Assembly (NCBI RefSeq): GCF_017921835.1
Contig: NZ_JAGEMN010000001.1
Location: 1,729,874 to 1,793,873, forward strand
DNA: 64,000 bases
Source of the DNA: Sporosarcina sp. 6E9
GTDB taxonomy: Bacteria > Bacillota > Bacilli > Bacillales_A > Planococcaceae
Reading direction: 5' to 3'
Made by a program: the position numbers and the translations under genes. Every line of letters begins with the position of its first letter. Within the stretch, counting starts at the first letter, position 1. The notes beneath the pieces were generated by a model. That model did no database searches. It was not told the DNA's origin and saw nothing but the letters and a program-made list of their open reading frames with translations. Positions 61,167-64,000 of this stretch are shown here, piece after piece.

Positions 61167-62219
61167 TTATAAATAGACTTCCTTCCCTGTAGCCGCTGAT
61201 TCGTATACCGCATTCAGCATTTTCATCACTTGTACACCGTCGGCTACGGGGGCAATTGTTTGCTTTCCTTCACGACAACATTCAACGAAGTGGTTGATTT
61301 CATTAATGAATGCTACTTCAAAATCAAAATTCAAATTATCAATTTGTGGCTCTATATTCAAAATTACATTATTTTTTTCAGTGACAATTGCCAACTCGGG
61401 TTCAATCTCAGCACCACCACTTTCGCCAAATAGTTTTACATACAACTCATCTTTTTTAGCATGAAGCGTAAAACTTACATCGATGAATAAAGACGCTCCG
61501 TTTTCAAAACGAATTAATGCATTCGCCAAATCCTCTACATCATTTAGGCCTGAATTATAATCAGCCGCCTTGTAGAAAGATAGATTTTTAATGTTACTTC
61601 GGTTACCCAGTCGACTATATGTATTCCCGCTGACTGATATGGGACGAGGCTTACCCATCAAATACCAACTTATATCAATCATATGGACACCTAAATCGAT
61701 GAGTGGACCACCGCCCGATTTCGATTTATCACTAAACCAACCACCCGGATTTCCAAGTCTTCTGATGCAAGAAGCTTTCGCATAGTAAATCTCACCGAGT
61801 TCACCTTGATCAATAAATTGTTTCAATAGCTTCGTATTGTCGCCGTGTCTTCTGACAAAACCGACCTGCAGTATTTTACCGGACTTCTCGACAGCTTCTT
61901 CAACAGCGAATGCTTCTTCGACAGTCATACTTAAAGGTTTTTCGACCAGTACATGTTTTCCCGCCTCCAAAGCAGCAATGGCAATTTCGGCATGGGTATT
62001 GTTCCAAGTACAAATACTAATCGCATCGATTTCCTTATTCGCTAACAAATCTTCATAGTCCGTATATAGGTTATCCACACCATAACGTGTGCCCGCTTCA
62101 GCTAAACGTTCTTTATTTTTATCGCATAAAGCAATCAGTAGCGCATCGTCATTGTTCACGTACGGCTTAATATGAAACTCTGAAATTGAGCCTCCCCCAA
62201 TAACCCCTACTTTCAACAT
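61167..62219 (-). CDS. Gfo/Idh/MocA family NAD(P)-dependent oxidoreductase
   Basis: ATG 62219 follows AAAGGGAG. The 350-residue protein has a Rossmann start KVGVIGGGSISEFHIKPYV, the conserved EKPLSMTVEEAFAVEEAVEK (Lys of the active site) and the substrate-side motif GGWFSDKSKSGGGPLIDLGV with HMIDISWYLMGKP, where the second-domain histidine acts in catalysis. The family oxidises or reduces sugars, inositols and sugar acids at a carbon-bound hydroxyl. Partner genes on both sides support a sugar-derived substrate. Confidence 0.92.
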   Translation of the reverse strand: MLKVGVIGGGSISEFHIKPYVNNDDALLIALCDKNKERLAEAGTRYGVDNLYTDYEDLLANKEIDAISICTWNNTHAEIAIAALEAGKHVLVEKPLSMTVEEAFAVEEAVEKSGKILQVGFVRRHGDNTKLLKQFIDQGELGEIYYAKASCIRRLGNPGGWFSDKSKSGGGPLIDLGVHMIDISWYLMGKPRPISVSGNTYSRLGNRSNIKNLSFYKAADYNSGLNDVEDLANALIRFENGASLFIDVSFTLHAKKDELYVKLFGESGGAEIEPELAIVTEKNNVILNIEPQIDNLNFDFEVAFINEINHFVECCREGKQTIAPVADGVQVMKMLNAVYESAATGKEVYL

Positions 62220-62237
62220 GCACAAAACTCCCTTTAC

Positions 62238-63242
62238 TTAATTTTTATAGTTTATGATTTGGGTTAACATATCTTGCTTAAGTTCAATCAACTCATCATA
62301 GGCAACAGGAACATCTTTAAAATCTACTTCATTCTGTAAAAATGGCTTCACATCAATCATCTTATTGCTTATTAAGCGTATATATTCTGCTACATTCCGT
62401 CCTTCGGTCCAGCGCACATACCCATAGGGATAATCGATTGACTGTTTTTCGTACACTGAATCATAGCGACCTGGTCCCCCCGCACGAGAAATGAGGATTT
62501 GCGCTTCTTTCGCAAATAGTTGATCACGTGGGAATACAGGTTCAATATCTCCGACAATCACAACTTTTCCTTGCTTCCGGACCCAGTTAAGACAATAATC
62601 GGTCAGTTCCGAACGTTTGCCGCCTGAACACAATAGAACTGCATCTGCGCCTTGATTATTTGTACGACGTAACAATTCATTTTCCATTTCCGAAAGCGAT
62701 GAAAATGCAGCGATTCCCTTGTCTCTTTGAATCATATCCACTCGATCCGCTTGAATATCAAAAGCAATGACATTATACGCAGCTGCATTGGCGATTTTTG
62801 CAATCATTTGACCCAGCAATCCTAATCCGACAATGACTACTGTTTCGCCAAAAGACAATTTGGCAATCCGTAATGCATGAATTGCAATTGCACCTATACC
62901 CGCTAATGATCCTTCTTTTACATCTACGTCCTTTGGAACTTTAGCGCATAAGGTGGTAGGTACAAGTAGTTTTTCACGATGTCCAACGTAAGGTGCACCG
63001 TAACACGCGACAATATCACCTTCTTGAAATCCCACCACATTTTCTCCGCACGCCAAGACATTGCCAACAGCACTGTAGCCCAACTCAAGATCCTTGTCAG
63101 CGCTAATATCTATCAATCCAAGTTCTGTTCCTGGAGAAATAGCTGAGTAGGTTGTTTCAATCAGTAGATAAGAAGGTAGTACCTCCGGATCCGGTTGTTC
63201 AATAATCTGTACTTTTCGATTTCTGGCAACAATTGTTTTCAT
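62238..63242 (-). CDS. Zinc-type alcohol dehydrogenase-like oxidoreductase
   Basis: ATG 63242 follows AAGGAGTGAATGT. The 334-residue protein is an MDR-family enzyme: GroES-like N-domain with TTYSAISPGTELGLID and VVGFQEGDIVACYG, and a Rossmann motif VVIVGLGLLGQMIAKIAN (about 146-163). The cysteine/histidine set of the catalytic zinc site is incomplete, as in bacteriochlorophyll- or sugar-type MDR members that use other ligands. It probably oxidises a secondary alcohol of the pathway. Confidence 0.85.
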   Translation of the reverse strand: MKTIVARNRKVQIIEQPDPEVLPSYLLIETTYSAISPGTELGLIDISADKDLELGYSAVGNVLACGENVVGFQEGDIVACYGAPYVGHREKLLVPTTLCAKVPKDVDVKEGSLAGIGAIAIHALRIAKLSFGETVVIVGLGLLGQMIAKIANAAAYNVIAFDIQADRVDMIQRDKGIAAFSSLSEMENELLRRTNNQGADAVLLCSGGKRSELTDYCLNWVRKQGKVVIVGDIEPVFPRDQLFAKEAQILISRAGGPGRYDSVYEKQSIDYPYGYVRWTEGRNVAEYIRLISNKMIDVKPFLQNEVDFKDVPVAYDELIELKQDMLTQIINYKN

Positions 63243-63254
63243 TACATTCACTCC

Positions 63255-64000
63255 TTACTTAGTGAACCATTTTGATAAATTATCCTTCACAAATGCATCA
63301 TCGTTCAAATGGGGATATTCGGAATACACACGGTCGATTTCTGTCGATTGGTTAGGACTTAGTTTCTCTCTGTCAGCTAAACACCAATTCCCTTTCAGAA
63401 TACCTTGTCTTGCCAGAACTTCATTGATTCCGGCAATACTTCCTTTAAATTGGTTATTCGAATCAAAAAACGCCGCATTCGCATCTGTGATTTCTTGTCC
63501 AAGGGTTAATAGTTCAGCCGGAATTTTGCCATCTAACTTACTATTTTTTATGTCTTTAAAAATATCTACGGTTGTTTTCGTCCAAACAGACCAGTGACCC
63601 AGTAAACCACCAACGATTTCTTTCTCCACTTTCCTCCCGTCAACTTGGAAGCGGTACGTCGTCAAAAGATCAGCCACAATATTGTCGTCATTTCCTGTAT
63701 AGATAGCAATTTCTTTATTCCTCGTCGAATTACAAACTGCCCTCATCACGTCAAGCGTTTGATACCGATTAAACGGGGCAATCTTTATGCCGTAAACATT
63801 GGGAATTTCTGCAAGCGCTTTCCAAAAGTCAAAAGAGAGGACGCGTCCTCCTACAGCAGGCTGTAAATAAAAGCCGATGACTGGAATCACTTCCGCTACT
63901 TTTTTCGTTCGCTCCAGTAATTCCTGAGGAGTAGCATCTGATAAACCTCCCATGCTTAGTAAAGCAAAATCATAACCAATCGACTTGATGAACTTAGCTT
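63255..64000 (-). CDS. DHDPS/NAL family aldolase, 3' part (start outside window)
   Basis: The frame is open to the right edge, so the start lies beyond 64000. The visible 248 codons encode a class I aldolase of the DHDPS/N-acetylneuraminate lyase family: SMGGLSDATPQELLERTKKV, VIPVIGFYLQPAVGGR and the Schiff-base lysine in VYGIKIAPFNRYQTLDVM. The family cleaves or forms 2-keto-3-deoxy acids and related compounds with pyruvate. Context of oxidoreductases suggests cleavage of a keto-deoxy sugar acid into pyruvate and an aldehyde (inference). Confidence 0.85.
   Translation of the reverse strand, partial: AKFIKSIGYDFALLSMGGLSDATPQELLERTKKVAEVIPVIGFYLQPAVGGRVLSFDFWKALAEIPNVYGIKIAPFNRYQTLDVMRAVCNSTRNKEIAIYTGNDDNIVADLLTTYRFQVDGRKVEKEIVGGLLGHWSVWTKTTVDIFKDIKNSKLDGKIPAELLTLGQEITDANAAFFDSNNQFKGSIAGINEVLARQGILKGNWCLADREKLSPNQSTEIDRVYSEYPHLNDDAFVKDNLSKWFTK

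Noticed and set aside
1..64000. CRISPR arrays, rRNA, tRNA and riboswitches
   Set aside because: No regularly spaced direct repeats other than the GT-rich array, no conserved rRNA segments, no cloverleaf with CCA-proximal pattern and no T-box or riboswitch core was noticed by eye. A covariance-model scan would be decisive.

Overview
The window is chromosomal DNA of a low-GC, spore-former-like Gram-positive, most likely a member of the Planococcaceae (Sporosarcina or a close relative). The basis is gene content and order: hemE-hemH-hemY next to hmoB, lplJ, yhfH and lcfB; comK; degS-degU beside yvyE, an LCP protein and tagO; AGGAGG-type ribosome binding sites; and frequent TTG or GTG starts. The species call is inference. 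I found no rRNA, tRNA or CRISPR array.

Region 1 (1 to about 8,805) is the right-hand end of a prophage. Leftward genes form an early and replication module: a Cro-like regulator, a tight run of very small genes, a RecF/SbcC-like ATPase, a Sak4-like AAA recombinase, a DUF669 protein, a DEAH helicase and the start of a PriCT-2 primase-type protein that leaves the window. Rightward genes are a LexA/S24-type repressor and a large serine integrase. Three related operators sit in the switch region, two of them inside promoter spacers. The integrase abuts a truncated comFA, whose reading frame is cut exactly at its Walker A motif, so the phage attachment site lies in comFA.

Region 2 (9.3-25 kb) is host DNA. 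It holds a crotonase, a DUF1761 membrane protein, an RluA pseudouridine synthase, an ABC exporter whose permease carries an early nonsense codon, an S9 peptidase, lcfB under a FadR-type operator, a complete BceRS-AB-like peptide sensing and resistance module, lplJ, two tandem yhfH genes and a lipoprotein phosphodiesterase. Two relics lie here: an 80-bp dispersed-type repeat and what looks like the 5' end of a group II intron.

Region 3 (25-39 kb) carries haem synthesis (hemEHY) divergent from the haem monooxygenase gene hmoB, an M20 amidohydrolase, comK, a gene behind a LexA box, degSU, yvyE, an LCP wall-teichoic-acid ligase, tagO, a gene with a sigma-B-type promoter, and nagB. A GT-rich tandem repeat lies between the LCP gene and tagO.

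Region 4 (39-55 kb) is metabolic: a three-gene ba3 oxidase operon, malic enzyme, a BrnQ carrier, an SCP2 protein behind a second FadR-like box, a SulP transporter, an NlpC/P60 hydrolase, an M20 peptidase, glpD, a VTC/DUF4956 pair, and a PcaF-like thiolase divergent from an IclR regulator across a three-repeat operator.

Region 5 (55.2-64 kb) is a leftward accessory catabolic cluster running off the right edge: a DHDPS-family aldolase, a zinc-type dehydrogenase, a Gfo/Idh/MocA oxidoreductase, two different FAD_oxidored proteins, a possible DUF4838-like glycosidase and a double GNAT protein. It looks like an uncharacterised pathway for a modified sugar or sugar acid and is the best candidate here for undescribed metabolism. 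The comFA-integrated prophage is the best candidate for an undescribed regulatory switch.
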